Shown here: piece by piece, positions 46,840 to 57,987 of the stretch
How positions within the stretch are numbered: position 1 is the stretch's first letter
How the letters are laid out: every line of letters starts with the position of its first letter
From: Siphonodentalium dalli
Lineage: Eukaryota > Mollusca > Scaphopoda > Gadilida > Siphonodentaliidae
Direction of reading: 5' to 3'
Assembly: GCA_032622095.1 (NCBI GenBank)
Contig: CP136061.1
Span: forward strand, 89,890,983-89,954,982
Length of the DNA: 64,000 nucleotides
Translations under genes and position numbers: made by a program
Notes under the pieces: model-generated
Told to the model about the DNA's origin: nothing
Seen by the model: only the letters and a program-made list of their open reading frames with translations
Databases searched by the model: none

Positions 46840-47468
46840 AGTGATGTGAAACACTCCAGTAGGGTGATCAAAGAGAGAATAATCTTGCTCAAAGTAGTTA
46901 TTTTTACGAATATTAATCCAAATTGACAACACACACCGTCATGCTGATAGATTAATTAAATGCAATGACTCTCGATGGCGAAATCATTTGTGTGTTTTCA
47001 TCATGGATAGTTGCATCCCAAATCGAGATGTAAATATTTACAAATGAGCGTAGTTCAGATATTGTTTTCTATGGAGTGGTATGGTCAATTTCTTAGAAAT
47101 TTTCAGCGATGTTAGTAGAATGCTACATTCCCCAGGTTGGCATAATGTCTGTCAGAGTACCAACTTATCTGTTTCAAGCAACCGAACAAGTCGTTAATAT
47201 GTCTTAAAGAATAAGCGGAAAACTGCCACTTTAATGGGCAACAAAACCATTTAAAGTGGACTTTATCATAGATAACCCATTTGTTATACATTTAATATAC
47301 AAATATTCTTTAGCCATTTTGTGAAAAATATTTCCAATTCATCCTTCAACTCTTGCAAGCTCAAATTATCATTTGATTTAAATATTTTTACATTGTTGAA
47401 AATGATATACTCACAGTCATCTCTTTAGTCTGGTCTTCACGGGCATGATATTTTGTACAGCATGTTTA
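46840..47468. other. Unannotated stretch
   Basis: It begins with AGTGATGTGAAACACTCCA, shared inverted with 5507-5526. Nothing else recognised. Confidence 0.45.
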
Positions 47469-47478
47469 GAGCAGGGTC

Positions 47479-47921
47479 AAGTCTGCAAATAGGGTGTCTG
47501 TCATTTGCAGAATGAGGTCCCCAGAGGGTGAATTTAGTGACGCTATCCCGCATAGTGGGCTAGCATCACTAAATTCACCCTCTGGGGACCTCATTCTGCT
47601 AAGGCCCTCAACTGATATGGCAGACCTACAATCAGATTGAAGTTCCCCAGTTGAAGTTGGTGATGTTCACCCATTGGGCACCTCAATTATGAATTTTATC
47701 TTCTGCAAATTAGGGGATATAGAAACTTCCTAGAAGGGAAATGTAACTAAAAACAATGTTAATTTGATACTATAGATACTTCCCAGAAGATGAGGCATAA
47801 GCAGAATGAGGTCTCCAGAGGGTGAATTTGGTGATGCTAGCCCGCTGTGCGGGATAGCATCACTAAATTCACCCTCTGGGGACCTCATTCTGCATATGAC
47901 AGACACGCTATTTGCAGGCTT
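47479..47921. mobile_element. Palindromic MITE of the AAGCC family, long form, with perfect 10-bp TSD
   Basis: Ends AAGTCTGCAAATAG / CTATTTGCAGGCTT, two hairpins and the full unique middle. Flanks GAGCAGGGTC at 47469-47478 and at 47922-47931 are identical over 10 bp, which defines both ends and the TSD length. Confidence 0.95.
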
Positions 47922-47969
47922 GAGCAGGGTCTGCATTGGCCAGAAATACTTTTAGACATTTTTTGATAG

Positions 47970-48428
47970 GGCCAAACAAAAATATACCTGTGTTTCTGGT
48001 GACATGCAAGAAAAAAATAGGGGCGGGCGGGTGGCTTTTCATTTTATTTAATTTTTTCATGAATATCCCCCCCCCTCCCGGACTTCTTCTCCTTGTTTGT
48101 AATGTACTATAAAATAATAAAACTAAGTACATAATATTAGAATATACAAGTAGTGTAATTTATTGTTTTATTCAATGAAACATAAAAAAATTAATTTGAT
48201 TCAGCTGTGACCTAACTGAAGTGTGGTATAATATCCGGTTTAACAGTACACGTGATGTGTCCATTTTTTCGGAAATGAATCGGAATTTTCGTAAAATAAA
48301 ATTGGGTGCGTACTAATTTTGCAAAATCAATAAAATGAAAACGGTCGGGGATGCCGGAATAGGGGCGGGCGGGTCACCAGAAACACAGGTCTTTTTTATT
48401 TTAGCCTAATTTCTTAATTTGTTTGGCC
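47970..48428. mobile_element. Foldback element with GGCCAAAC ends
   Basis: GGCCAAAC and GTTTGGCC at the ends, then ACCTGTGTTTCTGGTGAC (47986-48003) and its exact complement (48373-48390). Both arms also carry TAGGGGCGGGCGGGT in direct orientation. No coding content. Confidence 0.7.
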
Positions 48429-48444
48429 ATTTTTTAGAAACCTT

Positions 48445-48631
48445 TGGCTCTCGGTGAGAGCTTTCCGATGAATGGCAACACGCCATATTTCCGACTTAAT
48501 CCTGAACAATTAACCATAATTCTGCTGTGGTTAAGGAGTCAATTATTTAGGCCATATTTCTGATGTAATCCTGAAAAATTTCAATTAATTCTGCTGTGGT
48601 TAAAGGGTCACATACTTCGGGCATTACTGTA
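48445..48631. mobile_element. TA-type MITE, right half with a diverged second copy of its end
   Basis: GGCTCTCGGTGAGAGCTTTC start, one right arm to GTCAATTATTTAGG, then a second, more diverged piece of right arm ending GGCATTACTGTA. The left arm is lost. Confidence 0.75.
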
Positions 48632-48797
48632 TAACATATAAGGGGTGCATGATCACCACACATAGTTCATCAGTCAAATGAACCAGTTAACATTTGTGCA
48701 GTCAGACTCTGTGGGTGTAATGTGGTTTGAAGCAGTAAACTTTAATGGCAGGAGACCCCTGGGAAATCATCATTAAACCATCCCATTAGAATCAATC

Positions 48798-49049
48798 AAG
48801 CCTTGAAATAGTGAGTCTGTCATTTGCAGAATGAGGTCCCCAGAGGGTGAATTTAGTGATGCTACCCCGCATAGCGGTCTAGCATCACCAAATTCACCCT
48901 CTGGGAACCTCATTCTGCTGAGGTGTAATCAGAATGAGGTTCCCAGAGGGTGAATTTGGTGATGCTAGCCCGCTATGCGGGGTAGCATCACTAAATTCAC
49001 CCTCTGGGGACCTCATTCTGCAAATGACAGACACCCTATTTCAAGGCTT
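48798..49049. mobile_element. Palindromic MITE of the AAGCC family, short form, with perfect 10-bp TSD
   Basis: Intact ends and two hairpins, flanked by AGAATCAATC at 48788-48797 and 49050-49059, identical over 10 bp. Confidence 0.95.
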
Positions 49050-49059
49050 AGAATCAATC

Positions 49060-49807
49060 TCAATGTTCGCCTAATTTCAAATAACGCAGCCATTCTCTGA
49101 ATTAGCAAGAACACGTCAAACGAGAACTAATCGATTTGTGTGTGTTATATGGTGCATAAAATGAACGAGGTCATCGTGCACTTATTAAAGCAATTTATTT
49201 TTTATTACTTGGTTTTTTTGGCTCAATTGTAGGGGAGGTGGGAGGAAAAAAAATGAAATATGTATAAAACAAATTTTTTGTTTGTCAAAAAATTGCTGGG
49301 GAAACTAAATATTTTTTTATTTTGTCTATTTACAGCAAGAGATTTATAAATGAAAAAAAATATTGCCAAGATCGTCGCTTGCCATATTGGCAATGATCTT
49401 AAAGTTACCCATTAGAAAATCTGGTAGTTGTCTTACATGTGTATTTACGGACAATACATGTAGATCAGTGGTTTACCATAAACATTGACGGGAGGCTTTG
49501 CTGTTCGATCGATTATTTACATGTCCAGATTTACGGCAATGGTTCATGGCTCGGCGAAATCGGAGGTTTGCAGTCAATTCAAATGTCGAATCGAATCGGG
49601 GGTGACATTCGCAAAACAAATCAATTGTTGAATTGAATATATGCATGGACCTTTAAATTTTCCCTCCAGAAAAGGGAGTGTTCAAATTAGGGAATTGTGC
49701 TAAAAAAAAAAGAGGGCAGAAAAGGACATGCATGCTTACTTCATGTACATGTATAGGAATATAACCTAGAAACTTCAAAATTTCTCATTTGAGCAGAAGC
49801 AATTTTG
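49060..49807. other. Unannotated stretch
   Basis: AT-rich with A- and T-runs. A small hairpin AAGATCGTCGCTTGCCATAT / GGCAATGATCTT lies near 49368-49400. The frame 49439-49636 has no splice signals. Confidence 0.4.
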
Positions 49808-49808
49808 T

Positions 49809-50158
49809 TTAACTCTTTGGCGAGTTGAACGACTCATATGACACGTACGGTTCACGAGTGGAACGACATATATGACGTTTCAGGAAGTGTCATTTTTATG
49901 TAGACATAACTTCAATTAATCATCTGATTTATAAATGAATTGTATAGGAGATATTTTGATTAATATAATGTCCCAATGTATAAGTGCAATAGATTATGAT
50001 AGCACATGTAAACAGAAAATACACATAACTTAAAACAAATTATTGGACTCTTTTGACCCAAACTTGTTAATGATTATTGGTATGACGTTGACATTAAATT
50101 CACGCATGACATCATGTATATGACGTTATAAATACTCTCCAAAGGGTTAAGGTACATG
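49809..50158. mobile_element. TTAA-type MITE, CTCTTTGGCGAGT sub-family
   Basis: Left end TTAACTCTTTGGCGAGT, right end ACTCTCCAAAGGGTTAA: inverted termini of 17 bp with 2 mismatches, TTAA at both borders, interior with repeated TATATGACGT motifs (ATATGACACG, ATATGACGTT) near both ends. It lacks the hairpin cassette. Confidence 0.75.
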
Positions 50159-50727
50159 TATCTTCAAGGCCCTAGGAGCCAAGAAATGGCTTCATTTGAT
50201 GTCAAATTTCAAAATTTTATCACACCGGGTCGAATCCATTAAATCGGCATGTTGGATCATTGGGACAATTTTTGTGAATGGGGTGGCGATGTAAACATGA
50301 TTTTAATTTCCAGCAGGCGACTACAAGTATATTGAAAGCATGTCTATGATATTGGGTTAATACCAATGCAGCATATGGGAGCAGAGTGTTTGTTACTCTT
50401 GTTCCCCATCACTTTAACTTCAAACATACCATATTTATTTTATTAGGACCACTTATTGTCATGGTATAATCATGTAATTCATTTCAGAGGAGCACAATTG
50501 TTGCACATATTAAAACTATAAGCTTCAGGTTTTTATATATAGTGAGTTTACATAAGAGTTGAGCCCTTAACCCTTTGAACCCTGGCTTCCCATATCAATG
50601 GACACCCTCACCCTGGGCTCCCAGTGTATTTTGACTTATTGCAGAGTTTAGGCGTATGGTGTTGTTTATGTTCAAGTGGTGTCACCATGTCTGAAACTTT
50701 AGAGGTATGTTCCCCATGGACCACTTA
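50159..50727. other. Unannotated stretch
   Basis: A lone TTAACCCTTTGAACCCTGG at 50569 looks like a TTAA-type terminus without a partner. No exon supported. Confidence 0.4.
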
Positions 50728-51240
50728 TTATCCCCCGCCAAATGAAATTTGCGGGGGATATAGGAATGGGTTCCGTCCATCCCGATTTTATAAGAGTCAC
50801 AACTTGAACAAATGTCAACAGATTTCAAAGATTTTTGGTACATGAGTTCACCTGACCATTACCTAGAATGAGTTCGCAAGCCAGGTCCGGTCGGATATTT
50901 TTACCGGAGTTATTGGACTTTGTTTATTATTTTTGTCGAATTTACCAAATAGCAAATAGACGACGTCACAGGGCTCATTTCCACAAATCTCAACGGATTT
51001 CAAAGATTTTTGGTATATGAGTTCACGTGACCAGTATCTAGAACGAGTTAAAAAACCAGGTCTGGCCAGATATTTTCAGCAGAGTTATTGGACTTTGTTT
51101 ATTATTTTTGGTACAAATGGATGACGTCACATGGCTAATTTCCACAAATGTCAAACAGATTTTTGGTATATGAGTTCACATGACCAGTACCTAAAATGAG
51201 TTCGCAAGCCAGGCTTTTTGACAAATCCCACCTCAGAACA
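50728..51240. mobile_element. Element with left hairpin and about three tandem monomers of about 175 bp
   Basis: The hairpin CCCCCGCCAAATGAAATTTG...GCGGGGG opens the element, followed by monomers sharing CAGATTTCAAAGATTTTTGG and TATGAGTTCAC with about 15% differences. Each monomer carries a GACGTCAC motif. Layout is like the pearl/Helentron-type elements in this window; the right end is unclear. Confidence 0.6.
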
Positions 51241-53587
51241 CTGATAATGTATACATGAATAATTTAAATCCAGAAGAGTGATCAAAATGTTGTCTCTCTA
51301 CAATCCCGCAAACTGCGCTACAATGTATATAGCGTTACTCGAAATCGCTTCAAATAATGTACGTTTGTTGAATTCTGCGCTGTGCGCATGCACATATTTT
51401 CCCACCCCAACTAGTCGACAACAAACCCATACACATGCACCCATGGCACTGCTGAATTCCTGGGACCATTTACATTGATATAAGTGGATATACCAATGGT
51501 TATAACATAATATGAAAGTGTCAATGACACTGTAGCTCAACTTGGAAAGGGAATAATTTAATGTATTACAGTCAATGGAGCGATTAGGAATGTGGAAAGT
51601 TGAATGTCTAATACTAGTTTATAGACATGAAGAGAAAAGTAAAATCCAAGATGGCTGCTGGTGGCCATGTTTTTTGTCCAAATGACCCCAAAATGACTCG
51701 TTCCCATCTACATTCCAATTTCAACCGCCATGACAAATTTTATGATGATCAGACTAAAGGTACGACCTGTAGCCCGTGCTAAAGGATTTAGTCATACAAA
51801 GAGTAAAATCCAAGATGGCTGCTGGCGGCCATGTTTTTTGGCCGAATAACCCCTAAATGACTTATTCCCATCTACATGTCATTATTATCATTCTTGACAA
51901 ATTTTATGATGATCAGACTAAAAGTAGGACATGTAGCCCATGCTAAAGGATTTAGTCATACAAAGAGTAAAATCCAAGATGGCTGCTGGCGACCATGTTT
52001 TTTGGCCGAATGACCCCAAAATTACTAGTTCCCATCTACATGTCATTGTTAATATCCATGACAAATTTTATGATGATCAGACTAAAGGTACGACCTACAG
52101 ACCGTGCTAAAGAATTTAGTCATACAAAGAGTAAAATCCAAGATAACTGCTGGCGGCCATGTTTTTGGCCGAATGACCCCAAAATTACTCGTTCCCATCT
52201 ACATGTCAATATTATCATTCATGACAAATTTCATGATGATCAGACGAACAGTACGACCTGTGGCCCGTGCTAATGGATTAAATTTTGAAATCCAAGATGG
52301 CCACTGGCGGCCATGTTTTTTGTCCGAATGACCCCAAAATGGTTCGTTCCCATCTACAGTCCAATTTCAACAGCCATGACAAATTTTATGATGATCAGAC
52401 TAAAGGTACGACCTGTAGCCCGTGCTAAAGGATTTAGTCATACAAAGAGTAAAATCCAAGATGGCTGCTGGCGGCCATGTTTTTTTGTTGAATGACCCCA
52501 AAATGACTCGTTCCCATCTACATGTCATTATTAACATTCTTGACAAATTTTATGATGATCAGACTAAAAGTAGGACCTGTAACCCGTGCTAAAGGATTTA
52601 GTCATACAAAGAGTAAAATCCAAGATGGCTGCTGGCGACCATGTATTTTGGCCGAATGACCCCAAAATTACTCGTTCCCATCTACATGTCAATATTATCA
52701 TCCATGACAAATTTCATGATGATCAGACGAACAGTACGACCTGTGGCCCGTGCTAATGGATTAAATTTTGAAATCCAAGATGGCCACTGGCGGCCATGTT
52801 TTTTTGTCCGAATGACCCCAAATAGGTTCGTTCCCATCTACATTCCAATTTCAATAGCCATGACAAATTTTATGATGATCAGACTAAAGGTACGACCTGT
52901 AGCCCGTGCTAAAGGATTTAGTCATATCAAAAGTAAAATCCAAGATGGCTGCTGGTGGCCATGTTTTTTAGCCGAATGACCCCAAAATGACTCGTTCCCA
53001 TCTACATGTCATTATTAACATTCTTGACAAATTTTATGATGATCAGACTAAAGGTACGACCTGCAGCCCGTGCTAAAGAATTTAGTCATACAAAGAGTAA
53101 AATCCAAGATAAGAACAGTACGACCTGTGGCCTGTGCTAATGGATTAAATTTTTAAATCCAAGATGGCCGCTGGCGGCCATGTTTTTTTTCCGAATGACC
53201 CCAAAATGACTCGTTCCCATCTACATTCCAATTTCAACAGCCATGACAAATTTCATGATGATCAGACTAAAGGTACGACCTGTAGACCATGCTAAAGGAT
53301 TTAGTCATACAAAGAGTAAAATCCAAAATGGCTGCTGGCGGCCATGTTTTTTTGCCGAATGACCCCAAAATGACTCGTTCCCATCTACATGTCATTGTTA
53401 ACATCCATGAAAAAATTTATCATAATCCGATCAAAGGTATGACCTGTATGCCGTGCCAGAGAATTTAGTCATGCAAAGAGTAAAATCTAAGATGGCAGCC
53501 GGTGGCCATGTTTTTTGGCCGAACAACCCCAAAATTACTCGTTCCCATCTACATGTCAATATTAACATCCATGACAAATTTCATGAT

Positions 53588-55258
53588 AATAATAATGTAT
53601 AGCATTTTTAAAGCGCCTTATCCCATGAGGCCCAAAGCGCTCAATGATACAACAGATGACCGAGCTCCAGCACAATTAAACACAAACAATAACTACAATG
53701 AAATAAATCAAACAATTCATATACAAATCAGGATGAAGGCTGTGTGTATTGTATAAAACAATGCAGGAAATGTGTGCTCAGCTTTGGTCGTCGTCGTTGC
53801 CATAGTGAAGTTTAAACAGATACGTTTTGAGTTCTGTTTTGAAAGATTCCAAAGTAGCAAAATTCCTAAGTGTAAGCGGGAGTGAATTCCAAAGGTTTGG
53901 GCCGTAGCATTCAAAAGATCGACGACCATAATTAACAAGGTCACGTTTGGGGACAGCAAGTAATATTTTATCAGCTGACCTTAAGCCTGGTTTACCAGGT
54001 ACATAGCATGAAAGAAGAGATTCGATATATACAGGGAGGGGCGAGAGACAGTCAAATTTCTTACAACATAAGACAGCAATTTTATAGTCAATGCGGGCTT
54101 GAATTGGTAGCCAGTGCAGTTCTTTGAACATTGGTGTCAGGTCAGAAAATTTAGGCTTCTTAAGAATCACACGAGCAGCAATGTTCATCATACGTTGAAG
54201 TTTATCAATTTCTGTCTTTGGTAAGCCAGCCAGAAGTGGGTTACAGTAGTCAATCTTGGAAAGAACAAATGACGAAACAAGAGTTTTAGCAGCATCAGTG
54301 GTTATGAATGGCCTGATGTGAGAAATTCTCCTTATATCCAGAAATAGACTTCTGCATAAATTGTTTATGTATACTTCCATTGACAGAGTACTGTCCAGGT
54401 GAATGCCCAGATATCTGGCACACGACGATGGCTTTATGTCGGAATCACCTATACGAATGCAGTCCAAAGGGGTGTTCTTAATTCTGTGATCTGTTCCAAA
54501 TAACATTATCTCGGTTTTGTCATCATTTAAACACAGTTGGTTTGCGCCCATCCAGTTCTTCACTGCCGTTATACATTGCTGCATTTCTGAGATATTGTTT
54601 GCGAACTCTGATGGTGAGCTGGGCATATAAATCAGTGTATCGTCTGCGTACATGTGGTATTGTAGATTTCTCTGTGTGATGATTTGCCCCAATGGCTTAG
54701 TGTACATGAGATAAAGCACGGGCCCAAGGACTGATCCCTGGGGGACACCAAAGGATAGTTCATATGGTTTGGAACAGAATTCTCCACTGTGAACAGTCTG
54801 GATTCTGCCTGATAGATATGACTTGAACCATTGGAGAACTTTCCCTGAAATTCCGAATGTTTTGTTAAGGCGTGAAATTATGATGTTGTGATCCAAAGTA
54901 TCAAAGGCAGCAGAGAGGTCGAGAAATGAGGCTATAGTGACATTGTGATCATCTGCTGCACAAAGCAAGTCGTTGGTGACGCGGACAAGTGCAGTTTCCG
55001 TACTGTGGTGTCGTCGATAAGCTGATTGGAAAGGTTCATTCATGTCATTATCCTCCAGATGTTGTCTGAGTTGATAGAGTACCACGCGCTCAAGAAGCTT
55101 GGATATAAAAGGAAGGTTAGAAACAGGTCTATAGTTCTTGAGATTGTTCCTATCCATGTTTGGCTTTTTCAGCAATGGTTTAACCACAGCTTGTTTGAAG
55201 CAAGTGGGAACTATACCGTCTTCCAGGGATGTATTCACTATCCTCGTAAGAAAAGTAC
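53588..55258 (-). mobile_element. 5'-truncated non-LTR retrotransposon (CR1/L2-like)
   Basis: It interrupts a pearl monomer: the host sequence runs TTTCATGAT at the left and resumes GACTAAACAGTACGACC at the right. The 3' end on the minus strand is an ATT/ATA-rich short repeat (CATTATTATTATC), as in CR1/L2-like LINEs. No clear target duplication; about five host bases seem lost. The endonuclease and ORF1 are missing. Confidence 0.85.
53778..55238 (-). CDS. Reverse transcriptase ORF of a non-LTR retrotransposon (5' truncated)
   Basis: 486 codons without a stop. RNA-dependent DNA polymerase that would copy LINE RNA at the insertion site. Motifs: [19 protein letters not shown] (about residues 35-53), FLDLSAAFD with the first catalytic Asp (105-113), [10 protein letters not shown] (164-173), YADDT with the catalytic Asp pair (197-201) and [12 protein letters not shown] (237-248). 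The C-terminal part contains [18 protein letters not shown] and [11 protein letters not shown], typical of the family. The first codon of the frame is GTG, and the frame stays open to the truncation point near 55258, so no genuine start remains. The endonuclease domain is absent, hence not autonomous, but the clean frame suggests a recent insertion. Confidence 0.95.
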   Translation of the reverse strand: MNTSLEDGIVPTCFKQAVVKPLLKKPNMDRNNLKNYRPVSNLPFISKLLERVVLYQLRQHLEDNDMNEPFQSAYRRHHSTETALVRVTNDLLCAADDHNVTIASFLDLSAAFDTLDHNIIISRLNKTFGISGKVLQWFKSYLSGRIQTVHSGEFCSKPYELSFGVPQGSVLGPVLYLMYTKPLGQIITQRNLQYHMYADDTLIYMPSSPSEFANNISEMQQCITAVKNWMGANQLCLNDDKTEIMLFGTDHRIKNTPLDCIRIGDSDIKPSSCARYLGIHLDSTLSMEVYINNLCRSLFLDIRRISHIRPFITTDAAKTLVSSFVLSKIDYCNPLLAGLPKTEIDKLQRMMNIAARVILKKPKFSDLTPMFKELHWLPIQARIDYKIAVLCCKKFDCLSPLPVYIESLLSCYVPGKPGLRSADKILLAVPKRDLVNYGRRSFECYGPNLWNSLPLTLRNFATLESFKTELKTYLFKLHYGNDDDQS

Positions 55259-55748
55259 GACTAAACAGTACGACCTGTAGCCCGTGCTAATGGATTTAAT
55301 ATTGAAATCCAAGATGGCCACTGGTGGCCATGTTTTTTTCCCGAATGAACCCAAAATGACTTGTTCCCATCTACATGTCAATGTCAACAGCCATGACAAA
55401 TTTTATAATGATCCGACCAAAGGTACGACCTGTAGCCTGTGCTAAAGGAAATTGTTGACGCATCACACACAGACACACATACACACGCACACACAGACGA
55501 CGGATACCAAGCCGTGGCAATAGCTCAAACTTTACAAAGTAAAGTTGAGCTAATAAACATGCTACATAGGTTTATGACGGCAATGAATGCTACTGGCCCC
55601 AAAAGTGGCCAGTCAGGTATATGAGCATTTTCTGGGTTAACACAAGAAGCATAATACACATGTATGTAATAATTGCTAGTAAATTCGAAAATTGTATTGT
55701 CCTAATAGAGGACAACAATTGTGTTTGTCTTACAGATATTGCCCTGAC

Positions 55749-56207
55749 AAGCTTGAGTTTAGTGTACCTGTCATTTGCAGAATGAGGTCCCCAGAGGGTG
55801 AATTTAATTATGCTATCCCGCATAGTGGGCTAGCATCACTAAATTCATCCTCTGGGGACCTCATTCTGCTTAGGCCTCATCTTCTCTGGAAAGTTTCTTT
55901 ATTATCAAAATTCTATAGAAACTTCTTCACATAGATTCTATTTATTTTTTAGTTTAGTTTCTCTATATCCCCAAATTGGCAGATGAGACATTGCAAAATC
56001 GAGATTCCCAATGGGTGCACATCACAATATTCACCATTTGGGAACTTCAATCTGAGTCTATGTCTCCCATAGCAGATGAGGCCAAAGTAGAATGAGGTCC
56101 CCAGAGGGTGAATTTGTTGATGTTGACCAGCTATGCGGGATACCGTCACTAAATTCACCCTCTGGGGACCTCATTCTGCAAATGACAGGCACACTAAACT
56201 CAGGCTT
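55749..56207. mobile_element. Palindromic MITE, AAGC(C/T)TGAG ends, long form
   Basis: Ends AAGCTTGAGTTTAG / CTAAACTCAGGCTT with two hairpins and a full middle. Flanks TTGCCCTGAC (55739-55748) and GTGCCCTGAG (56208-56217) agree at 8 of 10. Same sub-type as 34007-34424. Confidence 0.88.
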
Positions 56208-56274
56208 GTGCCCTGAGGACTAAACAACGCTTCAGTAAACAATTCACTTTGATAATCCCATTTCATGCTTATAG

Positions 56275-56379
56275 ATGTTATTGTTCAATCAGCGGTCAGA
56301 CATCAAGCCACTTTATCAACTTATGACCATCTCATTCACATTTGTATTACCAGCAAAACCAGATAATTTTACACTACTG
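56275..56379 (+). CDS. Gene 3 candidate, internal exon a
   Basis: A 105-bp open exon with acceptor TTCATGCTTATAG and perfect donor CTG|GTAAGT, both phase 0. It reads LFNQRSDIKPLYQLMTISFT then FVLPAKPDNFTLL. A 112-base intron separates it from exon b, which starts in the same phase. It is not similar to repeats in the window. Product unknown; short exon length makes chance possible. Confidence 0.45.
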
Positions 56380-56491
56380 GTAAGTCATTTTATTATTTAT
56401 CTGTGTAACAATACATTTTACAAACGATATTAATTGGAAAATTAAAACTATTGGAACAATATCATACTATTTTCCCTCTGATATTTTACAG

Positions 56492-56554
56492 GAACTTCTG
56501 GAAATGAATATCTGTGAATGGGGGCATTGTGTAAATCATGGCACTGGCAGTGTA
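56492..56554 (+). CDS. Gene 3 candidate, exon b, abutting a MITE
   Basis: Acceptor CTGATATTTTACAG, then ELLEMNICEWGHCVNHGTGS. The frame runs straight into the TA-type MITE at 56555. Without that insertion the next bases would be GTAGGTTTAG, a usable donor (G|GTTTAG), so the MITE probably separated the exon from its donor by about 220 bp. If exon b now reads through, it gains a palindrome-derived tail of about 50 residues. Confidence 0.4.
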
Positions 56555-56776
56555 TACAGTAATGCCCTAAATAATCGACTCCTTAACCACTGCAGAATTA
56601 TGGGTAATTTTTCAGGATTTAATCGGAAATATGGATTGTTAATTGCCATTCATCGGAAAGCTCTCAGTGAGAGCTTCCCAATGAATGGCAACAAGCCATA
56701 TTTCCGATTAAAACCTTGAAAAATTACCCATAATTCTGCTGTGGTTAAGGAGTCGATTATTTAGGGCAATACTGTA
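56555..56776. mobile_element. TA-type palindromic MITE at an exon edge
   Basis: Near full length with ends TACAGTAATGCCC / GGGCAATACTGTA and a small insertion (TTAATTGCC) near the apex. Confidence 0.9.
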
Positions 56777-57101
56777 GGTTTAGTCTCGTGTCTCATGTCT
56801 GGATTAGGCATCCTTTTCAGTATTCTTGCAGTTTCTGCAGAATTTTTTAGAGATAGGATTAATACATGTATATACAATTAGTAACTTAGTTTTGCCATAT
56901 ATTCTTTTACAAAAGAATAAAAATCAGAGTTCTTCAAGGATCACCGAAAAGACTGAGACAGTGTTTTGGACATTTGTACTTATCTTTCTTTATGACAAAT
57001 TTGTGAGGCCAAATTCACATAAAAGTATATTTTTAGGGATAGTTAGGTATTCCAAATGTCAGATATATTTGAATTTTGATCTTTTTGCAATACACATGTA
57101 C

Positions 57102-57265
57102 CTGTTGAATAAACTTTAATAAATTCAAGGGGACCCTGGAAAGTGATCTCCGGAATGACGTGGGTTAACAATGGATTGGCTCCATGAATATAAGCTCCTA
57201 TCACTTCTGCTACAAACATTTCTATTTTACTTCCCTCGGGGTCATAAAGCAGATAAACAAACCAA
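57102..57265 (-). CDS. Gene 2, exon b copy 2 (downstream copy)
   Basis: A 164-bp open exon, acceptor TGATATCTAG, donor ACAG|GTACAT. It reads WFVYLLYDPEGSKIEMFVAE then VIGAYIHGANPLLTHVIPEI. Starts in phase 2 and ends in phase 1, like the upstream copy, but lacks 18 bases (six residues) in frame. Since 164 is not a multiple of three, using both copies in one transcript would shift the frame; use of one or the other would not. Function unknown. Confidence 0.55.
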
Positions 57266-57747
57266 CTAGATATCAGAATTATAACTCAAATTGATTTTTC
57301 TGTCAGTTTTGGACTGGTTTTACCAATAGTGTACTATCTGGTGAATATCAACAACATAACATGATACTATAAATGGTTGTGGTAACGTTATGGGGGATCC
57401 CTCCAATTGGGTAGTGATAATACTGGTATATATTTGTATACCAGTTTATTCTCATGTGGTGTCTGGATTAGGCATCCTTTTCAGTATTCTTGCAGTTTCT
57501 GCACAATTTTTTAGAGATGTGATTAATATATACAATTAGTAACTTTGTTTTGCCATCAATTAATCTTTTACAAAAGAATAAAAATCAGAGTTCTTCAAGG
57601 GTCACAGACAGATATAATCTTTGACATTTGCACTTACCTTTCTTTATGACAAATTTGTGAGGCCTAATTCTCATAGAAGTATATTTTTAGAGATAGTTAG
57701 GTATTCCCAATGTCAGATATATTTGAATTTTGATCTTTTTGATATAC

Positions 57748-57929
57748 CTGTTGAATTAACTTTAATAAATTCAAGGGGACCCTGTGAATACAGGGACTTC
57801 TGGAAAGTAATCTCCGGAATGATGTGGGTTAACAAAGGATTGGCTCCATGAATATAAGCTCCTATCACTTCTGCTGCAAAGATTTCTATTTTACTTCCCT
57901 CGGGGTCATAAAGCAGATAAACAAACCAA
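57748..57929 (-). CDS. Gene 2, exon b copy 1 (upstream copy)
   Basis: A 182-bp open exon, acceptor CTGAAAACTAG, donor ACAG|GTATAT. It reads WFVYLLYDPEGSKIEIFAAE, VIGAYIHGANPLLTHIIPEI, TFQKSLYSQGPLEFIKVNST. The TG left by exon a plus its first T makes Cys, so it joins exon a in frame. Differences from the other copy are conservative (Met/Ile, Val/Ala, Val/Ile) plus silent changes, as expected of coding sequence. Not recognised as any family. Confidence 0.6.
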
Positions 57930-57987
57930 CTAGTTTTCAGAATTATAACTCAAATTGATTTTTCTGTCACTTTTGGACTGGTTTTAC

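Larger units (their letters stand above)
51512..55555 (-). mobile_element. Second pearl-like element, inverted, interrupted by a LINE
   Basis: The reverse of 43318-46600: ATGAAAGTGTCAATGACACT at the left, about 12 monomers to 53587, then the LINE at 53588-55258, a remaining monomer and the TTTACAAAGTAAAGTTGAGC hairpin end at 55555. The two elements therefore form a widely spaced inverted pair of kilobase length. Confidence 0.8.

Noticed and set aside
43486-52979. Recurrent frames with MTPKLLVPIYMSIL on both sides
   Set aside because: They come from the 164-bp monomers of the pearl-like elements; copies carry stops and frameshifts and show no protein-type conservation.
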